NCBI RefSeq assembly: GCF_009728835.1
Contig: NZ_CP033455.1
Location: 1,252,548 to 1,316,547 of the forward strand
Direction of reading: 5' to 3'
DNA from: Ehrlichia ruminantium
Lineage (GTDB): Bacteria; Pseudomonadota; Alphaproteobacteria; Rickettsiales; Anaplasmataceae
Length of the DNA: 64,000 bases
Shown in pieces: positions 53,101 through 62,955 of this stretch; position 1 is the stretch's first letter, and each line of letters begins with the position of its first letter. A program made the position numbers and the translations under genes. The notes under the pieces were generated by a model. The model worked only from the letters and a program-made list of their open reading frames with translations, was not told where the DNA came from and ran no database searches.

Positions 53101-53937
53101 CTTTATATAATATAACTTTCCTGGAAATTCTAACCCACTTAAACACTGTATATTACTACTCTGATTAAGTGCAGTAGAAGAACCTACTCCAGTACTACTA
53201 CTTTGACTGGGCGCAGTAGAAGAAACCGCTCCAGTACTACTATTCTGACTAATTGTGAACTCATAATTATCACTAACATTGGGTTTTACTATTTGAACAG
53301 ATTTACCAATAGTACTTTGCAATTTTGTTAAATCCATTTCCTCTAACGTATCAACATATTTATGTCCAACAGGATTACTAATACTCTCGTCAACCGTTTT
53401 TTTAACATGAAATTTAGTAATCAGTTTTCCATCTTTTTGCTCAAGGACAGGATATTTTAACGATGGAATAGGAAAACACTGCTTTATACAATTACCCATC
53501 TGTTCATAATAAATACACATAGAATCCATGTTGTGTCGATGAATTCCATAATAAGTAACACCATACTTCGATAATAAAAGAGTATCTTGTTGATTCTCTC
53601 TATATTTTTTCATCATAGATTCAAAATCCGCATTTAGTAATTCATCCCCTTTTGGCACTGGTATAACACCGTGAGTAGGGTGCATTAAAAATGCCTTTGG
53701 ATAAAAAAATGAATGCATATAAAATGGAAGCATCCGAAAATTCAAAAGCTTAAATTGCCTAAAAATATTTTCACAAAAATCACAGACAAAGTTATCAACT
53801 TCATCAACACTGTGAAAATTACTACCACTTACTTGACTATCTACTACACATTTAGAGAAACTAGAATATGGCAGAACTATACATAGAAAGAATATGATAA
53901 GATATTGATTAATTTTTAACAACACACACCTATTCAT
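50101..53937 (-). CDS. Large secreted Cys-rich protein with glycine-rich module (paralogue B)
   Basis: A 1278-aa protein with an N-terminal signal peptide (~8-28). Its ectodomain shares motifs with paralogues A and C: 'FCENIF', 'SFFYPKAFL', 'CFPIPSLKYP', 'QGMCVDQFPKYDYNVQRY'. A Ser/Thr/Gln-rich stretch with two near-identical copies ('SSSTGVGSSTA' type) sits at ~230-262. The shared glycine-rich module spans ~479-672 ('CNFIKIEAWGGGQAG' to 'GMVRITCEQW'). After it comes a unique Cys-rich region (~690-1278) with a motif repeated three times, 'LSCYM..YRCCY..CWKI..MFDY'. The C-terminal ~35 residues are very basic ('ENRKKNLVLKK'), a property often seen in type IV effectors, but that reading is speculative. 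Function unknown. Confidence 0.85.
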   Translation of the reverse strand: MNRCVLLKINQYLIIFFLCIVLPYSSFSKCVVDSQVSGSNFHSVDEVDNFVCDFCENIFRQFKLLNFRMLPFYMHSFFYPKAFLMHPTHGVIPVPKGDELLNADFESMMKKYRENQQDTLLLSKYGVTYYGIHRHNMDSMCIYYEQMGNCIKQCFPIPSLKYPVLEQKDGKLITKFHVKKTVDESISNPVGHKYVDTLEEMDLTKLQSTIGKSVQIVKPNVSDNYEFTISQNSSTGAVSSTAPSQSSSTGVGSSTALNQSSNIQCLSGLEFPGKLYYIKKYDKTIGGHRYFWVRLNKKKLVRHIYDEEAKRYFPCDDMFSYDLDNVNMESLVASIESYGDYYVIRNRDNKRGGSIKRSSCYDSELYFYVSEYSKEIEDDKECIFGKVEYFSDNGKKIKHCVYKYTSDDFQTFGLRKNVSELQNIDGFFVKEKELDGLVEGNLYFQGMCVDQFPKYDYNVQRYANGDVEKQYVHEIGKYDQCNFIKIEAWGGGQAGDIEDNKVYNGTSGHYTLGVLKASAVTGNKKLFIYVGEGGRFPGQYGEDTVVGLCDEGDPTKCDIALVARGCTTGACEKRHSFIDDSIVVHYRSATGMNFPKVVDNFREHNKFIPWGSSYDFRDGTMGLSRKDCVGPVNSWEKNYSKYPGTGGCARIGKSIQQGTDGMVRITCEQWKHDKSDTNKYAYYNGKLCRTKVGQQECVKGVCVYPSCDSQSTKFHKPIVMFGDKDLCKVITVEDNKQQLLKSIESAKSNVNISYINMPYGLNKSNQWCYTQYDTNGPQMIYTQNHDHYLIIEENKDQQLPVLSCYMYKNGTQQDDGLYRCCYGTNDKNICWKISGHNVIKMFDYGSLPQKNRKAFNEGITALLGKSPNTGDRMYIYDDSKKQLCRVGTYTNHQECIKEVNIYVLRSVYDRDSQDECCKDDDKCKNSKYCGPFPIVSKDNVSNTIQQSQSEKMLSCYMDQEDHSLYNCCSDVKQNGPDSTCWKVLGSDMLEMFDYNNIVKKIFGNGLNTGTLLEGRNMGYVGSQGALILSFSSSWVSSKKQELRYAYDVEKNTFCLDIADDMKNKGCLKSVSICAKSDSTVDKYNSYQLSCISTNENNSELNMSINNVKDWTSDTCGFVNNSIEQKIKDLESRTLPKGTEKNAGIRVSCRVKDGKCCYSNQGDNSFRFELTSDSSTNSEHEMCVTDENISLSCYGTKQPLETQQSKNRYTYRCCYIDLQNTSNKQHVCWSVAEEDLWRILGFYNMSPENRKKLKDADKENRKKNLVLKKSVADNGKPPR

Positions 53938-56089
53938 AAACTTCTACTGCCTATACAAGACTTTACAAAGATATCTATCCTTTACTCTCAACAAAAAAGT
54001 ATATTTCTAACAACCAGATCACATATAAATGACTATACATATTAGAAAAACCAAGAAATACCTTCCGCAATACTACATCACAATAGTAAAACCAGTTCAT
54101 ATAAAATTACATATTACCCTGATTTATTATATGAAGACCAAAACTACACTAATATATTATATGTCAACTCTAGTAATACACACACTCCTCCAAACTACTT
54201 ATCTAAAGTAGGCAAACATTTCTTAACCAATCCTAAATCAATAAGCAGTTCACAATCAAGCTGAAACCCAAGTTAAATTACTATGTAACCATAACAACAA
54301 TACATCACGTAAACCTTTAACTATAAAAGACTGTATAACAACATACTCTTGATGGTGATCTTCACTACACTCAATTATTATTATACCTAATTAGCCTACC
54401 ATATAGATAATGCAACTTATACCACTTAAAAGAGAAATTTACATTATAACAACAAATCAAGCAACAGTTGCTAGCATATAAATACAAACTTACAACCTAA
54501 AATTAACTATCCATTAACAAGTAAACATATATAATGAACAACTATTTGTAAGTATAGAATAATGTTTAGCTGGAATACAAGTAGCTTTGTTCTAAAATAA
54601 GATCAAAGTTGCACAATTTGTAATACTCACAATATTCACTATTTAACCTAATAGTTCTTTAATCAATTTACTGAGGTTTATTACACATTATCACATACCA
54701 ACACGGAATATAAATTTCTTTACCATACTAAATTTAGCTTACTTCTTAAAAAAATTATCTATGTAAAACCCTCAAAAAGTGATAGACATACTTCATGTAC
54801 CTACATATAAAAAATACGTACAAAACTTAGTTAACAAAGTTTTGGGCCCAGAATTGAATAATAATTAATATCTATATGTGAACTTATGGTAAATCTACAA
54901 TTATTAAAAAATGTATCTTACCGTTTACCTTACAAATCCAATTTTCAAGCAATTAACTCATAAAACTTATATCCAATCTTAATTAAAAGTAGGAACCCTT
55001 AGCAATTTTATATATCTACACATAACATAATGTTAAAATTGTGGCTACTTTAATATATAATGAAATTTATCAAATGAAAAATATATCTATCAAGGCAATC
55101 TTTATACATAATAATTAATCTATCCCATCTCAGAATTAAATTCACGACACTTTCAACACGTAGTTCATATATTGTAACACCCTTTATGGAAGTAAACTAT
55201 GCCTACAGTTTTACAATACCAACTCGATGAAACTTACTTAATGAAAAATATATCTATCAAAGTAGTCTTTTACCATAATGATCAATCTACCTACCTCACA
55301 ACTGACTCACAACGCCTTTAAAGTATAGTTCATATATGTAACATCCTTTATGGAAGTAAATGACATATACAGTTTTACAATACTAACTCGATGAAACTTA
55401 CTTAATGAAAAATATATCTATCAAAGTAGTCTTTTACCATAATGATCAATCTACCTACCTCACAACTGACTCACAACACCTTCAAAGCTTAGTTCATACA
55501 TTGTACATCCTTTATGGAAGTAAACTATGCCTACAGTTTTACAATACCAATTTAATAACTCGTATGTTTCGCATTTGCAGTTTAATTGTAGTTACCAATA
55601 CATGCTGATTCTTAACAGCAAAATCACTACTATGCTTATAAAACCGACCTTTTATCTAATTAAACAATGGACTTTACAAAATTATTTAGCGTAATTTGTC
55701 CAATATACAACATGATTGTACATGACTTGTTACTTTTCATATATCTATATATTTTTGACATTATCAAAAACATTCATATTATCTAATACCCTTTATAACC
55801 GTCGACAGTAAACTCGTTCACATCAAAAAATGTACCTGAAGATACAAAAAAACATCACTCTATGTATTCCATTATTCTATCAAATCATACAAATAACTCT
55901 TGATATTTTGTTAAGCTGCTTACAAAGTTTAGAATACCATTCCCCTTATTACAATCTTTGTATATTAATATTACTCACAAAACCCTATAAATTTTAGACA
56001 AGCTATTCTACATTGATTAATGCAAACAATAAATTCACAAAATACTCCTTAACCGGATTTTTTTATCGCGATCTTATACCCCTATTAAA
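53938..56089. other. 2.15-kb spacer with ~165-bp repeat array
   Basis: Between paralogues C and B, same strand. The ~165-bp array is listed separately; the remainder (53938-55040 and 55562-56089) is AT-rich and I found no gene, RNA or paralogue fragment in it. Confidence 0.5.
55040..55562. repeat. Tandem repeat, ~164-167-bp unit, ~3 copies
   Basis: The landmark 'tctatcaa' recurs at 55086, 55253 and 55417 (spacings 167, 164), within units that also share 'cctttatggaagtaaa' and 'cagttttacaatac'. A 67-aa plus-strand frame inside it is not considered coding. Confidence 0.9.
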
Positions 56090-59000
56090 CTATTTACGAA
56101 GACTAGGTAAACGATCTCCCAATACAAACTTTACAAAAGGATTAAAGTAGTCATCAGCAAAATCATAATAATAATATGCCATATAAAACATATAGGACCA
56201 AAGTACAATCATATCAAACCTATGGCTACTATACTTCCCATATTTGTTTAATATATCTTGTTTCAAAACCGATAAATCAACCTGATAAACCTCCATCATT
56301 GAGCCAATTACCATCCTCTGCAAATAGGGAGTCTTATCAACATCAATCACTAGTTTTTTAAATGGAGATAACTCTGCAAGGAGATAATTGATTATTACTG
56401 CATCAAACAATAACCTAACTTCCCGATATTTTGTCAAACCTATATTAGCAAAAATCTTTTTTACTTTTGCTGTCTTTAATATATCATTAAATTCTTGAGT
56501 CATTTGTGATATATTATCCATAGCATTTATTACACCATTATTAGATAAATTGACTAATTCCTTTATAAAATCACGCATTAATGTTTCTTCCTTGTTTAAT
56601 AATCCTATCAATTCTGGTGATTGTATAAGTTCATTATAAAATTCCTTAGTACTAATTTTAGCGATAAAATCATTTATGCCATCAGGCAACATCTCCTTGT
56701 ATTTACTAATTTTATTAATAAAACCAGTAAACTGCCTTTTCTCACTAGTAGACTCTTTTATATTTTCTCCTAATACTAACTTTACAAAAGGATTGAAATA
56801 CCTTTCAGTAAAATTACGATAATAATGCTGATTATTTATCATATAACACCAAAGTACCAGTATATTAAACCTGTGGCTACTATATTCCCCGTATGCATTA
56901 TCCATAACATCTTGTTTAAAAACTGATAAATCAACATTACCCATGCTTTGCATTATTAGCATTTTTCTATCTATACTGGATGTTGTCTTAACATCAATAA
57001 GCAATTTCTTAAATGGAGTCAAATCTGAAAGTAGATAATTAATTATTACTGCATCAAATAACAATCTTATTTCATTAACAGAATTTGTTATACCTGCATT
57101 AGCAAAAGCCTTTTTTACACTCTCTTTATTTAATGTATTACCTAACTCTTTATATACTGTTGATATATTACCTAAACTATTTATTATATCATCATTAGAT
57201 ACATCAACTAATCCCTTTATAAAGTCGCGTATAGACATTTCATATTTGTGTAATAAATCTACTAACTCCGGCAATTGTACAAGTTCACCAGAAAATCTAT
57301 GAGTACTAATTTTATCGATAAAATCATTTGTCACCTCAGGCAATTTATTCCTATATTTCTTAATGTTATCAATAAGCTCAGCAAGTATTTGTTCTGTAGA
57401 CTTTTCACTAGTAGTACTAAGCTTTTGTAGATCCTGATCTAACATTAATTTAATAAAATACTCAAAATGTTTATCGTTAAACTTATTATCCATATGAAAT
57501 GCTACAAAGGTCCACAATGATACGATGTCAAATCTATAAATACCATTGTCACCACACTCCATCATATTACAATCATCTTGTAACATAGAAAGATAACGTG
57601 CAGGAAAATCTACTAAACTAAACACACGCTTTCCTACCCTAGAGTTTCTTAACTGATCAAGTATAGAGCCTTCAGAAGCATTAGATTCTGATAATATACT
57701 ATTAAGTACAGCCGCATCAAACAACAACCTTATTTCATCATTATTTTCTGTTACACCTACTCTAGCAAAAACGTTTCGTATGTCTGAGTTACCTAAAAAG
57801 TTCCTCCATTGATCAACTAATGACTTCATATCATTTTCCATCAATGAAAAATTATTAACATTATCTTGAAGAATACTGTTCACAAAATGTTTCATATTAC
57901 CTATATAGTTATACAACAATTGATTAACTTCTACATATCGAGACATCTCACTACAAAATTTATCTTCTCCACTAATTTTTGTAATAAAGTTTTGTACTCT
58001 TAAAGGTAACTTTTTCTTATATTGATTTATCTCTTTAAATAACTGCAGTATATTCTCGGAACAATGATACCATTCTATAAATTCAGTTAAGTTCATACCT
58101 AACATTAATTCAACAAAAAGATGAGCATACATATCAAAAAGATGTTTATCAGCCTTAAAGAAACTATACATCCAGGACATCACAACATTGTTGTTTTCTT
58201 TATTATGACCAGGTTTTTTATCTCTAGTATACATTTCCATTGCTTCAATAAATGATCTATATTTTTTTATAAACTGTTGATCACTTATTTTAACACTAAA
58301 ATCACGTGATTTTGACAGATTATTAGTCGCATTCATTGCAAATGCTAATTCATCTGGTACCACTTTACTATCAACATCTACTGAAGAATCATCATTAGCT
58401 GCAACATAGTAATTTAATAAATATTGACCAGGTTTATTCAAAACATTAGAGCCAAAATTAAAAACAAGTGCATCAATGTATAAGAGTGTCATGTCAGGTG
58501 CATAGTCAATACCTACCTTTTTTAAGGCTTCTTTAACTTTATTATTATCTAACTCTGCTAATAAGCTTTTACGGGACTTTATTAATGCTGGATAATTAGC
58601 TGTCCCAGTTAATAAAGCTTTTACTGACACAAAGTATTCAGAAAGGCTTGATACTAACTTTGGTAAACTCTTCAATTCTCTACAAACACTTATTTGACTG
58701 ATTTTTTTCAAAAATTCTTTTACTTTCTCAGGAAGATAGTCTTTTGAGTGATTAATTTCCTCTATAAACGTCACTAGCGCAGCATTGCATGCATTTTCAT
58801 CCTCAAATTCTATTGTACCTGGAGTACCTGACCATTTTTCACAAGTCAATTTCACAATACCATTAGCACCTTCTTGTCCATTTGCATGCACATCAGAGCA
58901 ACCACCAGCTCCAGGATATTTATTAGAATTCTTTTCTAATTCTAGATTACGATACATACATTCTTCTGCTTGTTTTAATATTTTGCCCTCAAATAAATCA

Positions 59001-61249
59001 GGATTTTGATATGGTATTAGTATTTCATCTTCTTTCACATTACGATGCCCAGAAAATAATCTATAATGAGCAAGTAAGTTAGTTCCAGAAGATTTATCTT
59101 GTAAATAATCATCTCCTTTACTTCCACCTTGAGCTATTAAACTCATCACACAATCACTGCCATTATCACTAGTACACAATTTGACACTAGTATCATTACC
59201 AGCATTACTCAAATGACGATCTCCTTTACCACCAGCACCTACATCAATTATGAATCTCTTATCCATCATATCTTTATCTAATTTTAATATTCCCATAACA
59301 TAGTTACCGGCTTTACCAGATTTAGCTGATCCAACTGATCCAGACTCTCCACCGCCCCATGCTTCTATCTTGATAAAATCACATGATGTTTTTTTCTTAT
59401 TAATACGCAATGCATAACTTGTAGGTAATACCTTTCTATTCTCTCTAATTCCATAAGTACTAGAAGGGAAATTACTAACACACATACCTTGCAATATTGG
59501 ATTCAGAGGTTTTATATTTTTTACATTGCTATTTTCATGGAAGAAATTTGTAAAATCATCATCGTTTATATACAATGAGCTACATCCTTGAAAAGTACTT
59601 GGTCCATCATTCCAAGTAGTTACATCTTTACATGATATTCCATTAACCTTTTCATAAAGTCTATTACTATCATATTTATATACTACACTACCCTGACACG
59701 CTCTATCCTTAGGATTATAGTGACCCGGAATATTAAAAAATATGCTTCTCATTGTTCTGACTTTAGCAAGCTGAGCTTGTGTAAGACTAGCAATATCTAT
59801 TGTATACTTATAATCACACTGAACATATTTTTCACTCCTCTTACCATCTGCAGTATTTTCTACAACTATACCATAACCCTGTAACATTTTTTTATTTTCA
59901 CGTAGCCATAAATTTCTATTGCCTTTTTTCAAAGAGTATTCAGTAGGAACAAATGGCATATCAACAACACATGTGACATTTCCATTATCATCATTAGCAT
60001 ATCCAAGCATGTGAGCTGAATCAGGATCTGTACATTTATTTGGATCATGTACTAATTGACCATCTGCACACTTATATTCATTCAACAGTGTATAATCATC
60101 CTTATTAATCTTAGGTTTTATTACAGAAAATAATAGATTTTTATCATGCGTACCTACTGGTAAATTGATATCACAATCAGGAGAATCCTGACAATCTTGA
60201 TATTTAATCTTAATACCATCACCATTAGAGCTGATTTTAGGACGCATCAAACTTGGAGAAGGGACACAAACAGTGTCTTCAGGCACATTATTATCTGTAT
60301 AGTCAACACACACTGTATCACGCCCTTTTTTATAAACTTGGAATACATATGGTATCCCTTTATATTCAACATTATAAGTACTCTTCTCACCTATTTTATG
60401 AGATTTCACATACAAATCCATAACATAAGGCTCTTCAGACCCTGAACGAATATATAACTTAGCTCCAGGTTTAAAGAAAGTTTGCTTGGAAAACGCTAAA
60501 GGTACAATTGTTACTATATTTTTTATATCAAACATTTCACAAAACGGTGGAGGATCGACACGCAATTTTTTACGAGTACAACGTAAACTTTTCAAATCAC
60601 ATGATTCCACTACAGGCTTAGCATCACAAGCACTGACAAAACATATACAAACATAACTTTTCCCATACATGTCTGCATTAAAAGTTATAACACTAATAGG
60701 ATTATGAACATTACTACCTTCATACACAGTTTTACAACTGCCTATAGGTATAGTATGCAATTTAACGTAGTTTTCCCCCCACTTAGGATACGAAGATAAT
60801 GCCATATACATAATGTCATGTTCTAAAAAGGTACGTTTGGATCTATCACGAGTAATATTTAAAGTATCAATTAAGTCATTTTCACAATTGACGTACCGAC
60901 CTCGTAAATATCGCCTAAAATAAATGTTACGGTTGTCCGCATTATATGAAGCAAACCTTATAGTAACAAGCTCTTGACCCTGAACCTCAGTATAATCTAG
61001 TGGCGCATAATAATTAAGAAAGTGTAATCCATAGTAACCATTAAAAGCAAACAAACCTATAAAGTCTGAAGTAGATAGAGGGAAAATTTTGTCTCCAAAC
61101 AATATTTTTCCATTCTTTGCATCTATATTAAATCCTACATCAAATCCATCAACAAATCCATTACCATTCTTTAACTCAGCATATAATAACAATGGTTTTA
61201 TCAGAATAATCAATAATAAAATTACACTGCTATAATGCTGTATTCTCAT
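56090..61249 (-). CDS. Giant secreted protein with glycine-rich module and four helical repeats (paralogue C)
   Basis: A 1719-aa protein with a signal peptide (~8-24, cut near 'LYA'). Residues ~25-600 are the Cys-containing ectodomain shared with A and B ('FCEMFDIKNIV', 'QTFFKPGAKL', 'VCVPSPSLMRPK', 'QGMCVSNFPSSTYGIRENR'). The glycine-rich module spans ~620-806 ('CDFIKIEAWGGGESG' to 'GIVKLTCEKW'). From ~820 to the end are four tandem helical repeats of ~220-228 aa. Each has 'Y...LP..V..FI.KIS', a central 'EVRLLFDAVIINYLL', 'SSHRFDMIVLW', and a closing 'FVKLVLGE'. The last two repeats are most alike. No transmembrane core of VirB6 type was seen. The family is not recognised. It is the first large gene downstream of the virB4 paralogue, but 1.7 kb away. 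Confidence 0.87.
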   Translation of the reverse strand: MRIQHYSSVILLLIILIKPLLLYAELKNGNGFVDGFDVGFNIDAKNGKILFGDKIFPLSTSDFIGLFAFNGYYGLHFLNYYAPLDYTEVQGQELVTIRFASYNADNRNIYFRRYLRGRYVNCENDLIDTLNITRDRSKRTFLEHDIMYMALSSYPKWGENYVKLHTIPIGSCKTVYEGSNVHNPISVITFNADMYGKSYVCICFVSACDAKPVVESCDLKSLRCTRKKLRVDPPPFCEMFDIKNIVTIVPLAFSKQTFFKPGAKLYIRSGSEEPYVMDLYVKSHKIGEKSTYNVEYKGIPYVFQVYKKGRDTVCVDYTDNNVPEDTVCVPSPSLMRPKISSNGDGIKIKYQDCQDSPDCDINLPVGTHDKNLLFSVIKPKINKDDYTLLNEYKCADGQLVHDPNKCTDPDSAHMLGYANDDNGNVTCVVDMPFVPTEYSLKKGNRNLWLRENKKMLQGYGIVVENTADGKRSEKYVQCDYKYTIDIASLTQAQLAKVRTMRSIFFNIPGHYNPKDRACQGSVVYKYDSNRLYEKVNGISCKDVTTWNDGPSTFQGCSSLYINDDDFTNFFHENSNVKNIKPLNPILQGMCVSNFPSSTYGIRENRKVLPTSYALRINKKKTSCDFIKIEAWGGGESGSVGSAKSGKAGNYVMGILKLDKDMMDKRFIIDVGAGGKGDRHLSNAGNDTSVKLCTSDNGSDCVMSLIAQGGSKGDDYLQDKSSGTNLLAHYRLFSGHRNVKEDEILIPYQNPDLFEGKILKQAEECMYRNLELEKNSNKYPGAGGCSDVHANGQEGANGIVKLTCEKWSGTPGTIEFEDENACNAALVTFIEEINHSKDYLPEKVKEFLKKISQISVCRELKSLPKLVSSLSEYFVSVKALLTGTANYPALIKSRKSLLAELDNNKVKEALKKVGIDYAPDMTLLYIDALVFNFGSNVLNKPGQYLLNYYVAANDDSSVDVDSKVVPDELAFAMNATNNLSKSRDFSVKISDQQFIKKYRSFIEAMEMYTRDKKPGHNKENNNVVMSWMYSFFKADKHLFDMYAHLFVELMLGMNLTEFIEWYHCSENILQLFKEINQYKKKLPLRVQNFITKISGEDKFCSEMSRYVEVNQLLYNYIGNMKHFVNSILQDNVNNFSLMENDMKSLVDQWRNFLGNSDIRNVFARVGVTENNDEIRLLFDAAVLNSILSESNASEGSILDQLRNSRVGKRVFSLVDFPARYLSMLQDDCNMMECGDNGIYRFDIVSLWTFVAFHMDNKFNDKHFEYFIKLMLDQDLQKLSTTSEKSTEQILAELIDNIKKYRNKLPEVTNDFIDKISTHRFSGELVQLPELVDLLHKYEMSIRDFIKGLVDVSNDDIINSLGNISTVYKELGNTLNKESVKKAFANAGITNSVNEIRLLFDAVIINYLLSDLTPFKKLLIDVKTTSSIDRKMLIMQSMGNVDLSVFKQDVMDNAYGEYSSHRFNILVLWCYMINNQHYYRNFTERYFNPFVKLVLGENIKESTSEKRQFTGFINKISKYKEMLPDGINDFIAKISTKEFYNELIQSPELIGLLNKEETLMRDFIKELVNLSNNGVINAMDNISQMTQEFNDILKTAKVKKIFANIGLTKYREVRLLFDAVIINYLLAELSPFKKLVIDVDKTPYLQRMVIGSMMEVYQVDLSVLKQDILNKYGKYSSHRFDMIVLWSYMFYMAYYYYDFADDYFNPFVKFVLGDRLPSLRK

Positions 61250-62955
61250 AAGACTTTTATTAATTACTGACTAAAAAGTTATTCACGCAACCTTTATTAC
61301 ACAAGACGCAATAGATTATATGAAAATTCCTTCATATAAGAGGATATATCATAACATATGTCAACCAAAATTTTTCTTATAAAACATAATCTATCTTGAC
61401 AGATTTAACATTATGGATAGTCACCTATCACTTTTAAAATACATTATATATATCACGTTAAACGTAATAAATTCATTAATGTTGTCGGATAAATACTACT
61501 TATTTATGAATAAGCAGGAGTACAAACAATTTACTTTTGAAATACTAGACAATTATATTGTATTATCTATTAGGTTATATAATACACTAAATAATATAAT
61601 ATACCTTATTATCATAGTACTTTCTGAAAAATAATAAACTATCTTAATGATATAACTACTATATCTGAAAATAAGAAAATAGTTAACTATACCTCATTTG
61701 AATAAGTGACAAATCGTTGGATGCTAGATACACATCCGAAAATATCAAATTATACCTTATATTACTAGTAAGTTCCCATAGAACCTATAATAGAATGTTC
61801 TATATTAAATAATATGTACTTTCTATAATTTATATAAAAACATTAAAATACGTCAATTAACATACATGATTAAAAAATGATACTAATCATTACTTATATT
61901 ATTTAGAACTTTAAAGAACATATTATTGATAAAAGCAACAATAAATAATGTTATTTTTCCATCAATAGAAAAACAAAATACTACAATATGCAATAGTCAA
62001 CACGGTTCTCATTTATATAGTTTATATACAACAACATTTTTAAAACTATTAGTTAATAAAAGCACAACTACAACTTTACAATACATTGACATCACAAAAC
62101 ATAAATTATCATTTTAGCTATTATAATCGGATCAAGCATATAGTTTTATAGGATGCATTACATATATTTGAACATTTTCACACAATACTTAATCATAAGC
62201 GATTATTTATTCATACCACCAAATACACATTAAATAAACTGTACACAACCACACTAATTTGTAACTTTATAGTGCACTAAATAAATGTATTAATATAATT
62301 TAAATAATACACAGCACGTCATTATATATATTTACCTCACAACTGATGTTACAATTAGAATAGTGATAAACTTACAAAATACATAATATAATTGCGTATA
62401 GAAGACTTTGTTTTATAACATAATTTAAGAGTATTCATAAGGTTATGTGTTGATCAGCTTGTACATGTGTTTTGTAGAGTTTATCTATTTATATGATTAT
62501 CTGATGTATAAAAAATGAAAGTATTTAAATCTACATTTAAATTAGTATTCCTTTAGTAAAATAATATAGGTTAATACACACTTTTACACCTGATAACAAT
62601 GGTTTTTAGTAGGATAGTTTTACGATAGTTACTATAGTAAATGTAAACAGCATGTCATTTTTTAATTTTGTGTAATTAAAGTAAGATCTTGCTTATGTAT
62701 AGTAATGTTGAGTATTGTTTCCTATAGTAATAGCTTTTGTGTCGCCGATATGTGTGGTGATACCTAATGTTATTATACTTTAGTTTAGTGTTAAATTAAG
62801 CAAGATGTGTTGAATGGAATTAACAAGCATCCTATAAAAGAACAACACATTCACAATATTGAAAACATAATGATTATACTTCATCCTATATTATTCAGTA
62901 CCACATTGCATACTAATAATACAGCTGATAAAAATAAAGAATGTATATAATGAAA
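61250..62955. other. 1.7-kb spacer with a G/T-rich patch
   Basis: 61250-62350 is ordinary AT-rich spacer with two short frames of no coding character. About 62400-62830 is G/T-rich on the + strand, unlike neighbouring spacers, and includes a GC-richer segment around 62740. It may be a decayed gene or a relocated fragment. No RNA gene recognised. Confidence 0.5.

Noticed and set aside
46625-61249. Annotating the three large proteins as VirB6
   Set aside because: They sit near a VirB4 paralogue and have a Gly-rich ectodomain, but none shows the multi-helix TrbL/VirB6 membrane core, so the name is not supported.
61719-61737. Possible tRNA or terminator hairpin (GGATG/CATCC)
   Set aside because: Only a 5-bp stem with no cloverleaf elements or T-run; no tRNA signature was found in any spacer.
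61413-62117. 73-aa and 63-aa plus-strand ORFs in the 1.7-kb spacer
   Set aside because: Rich in Ile, Leu, Tyr, Asn as expected from random AT-rich DNA; no start signals or homology pattern.
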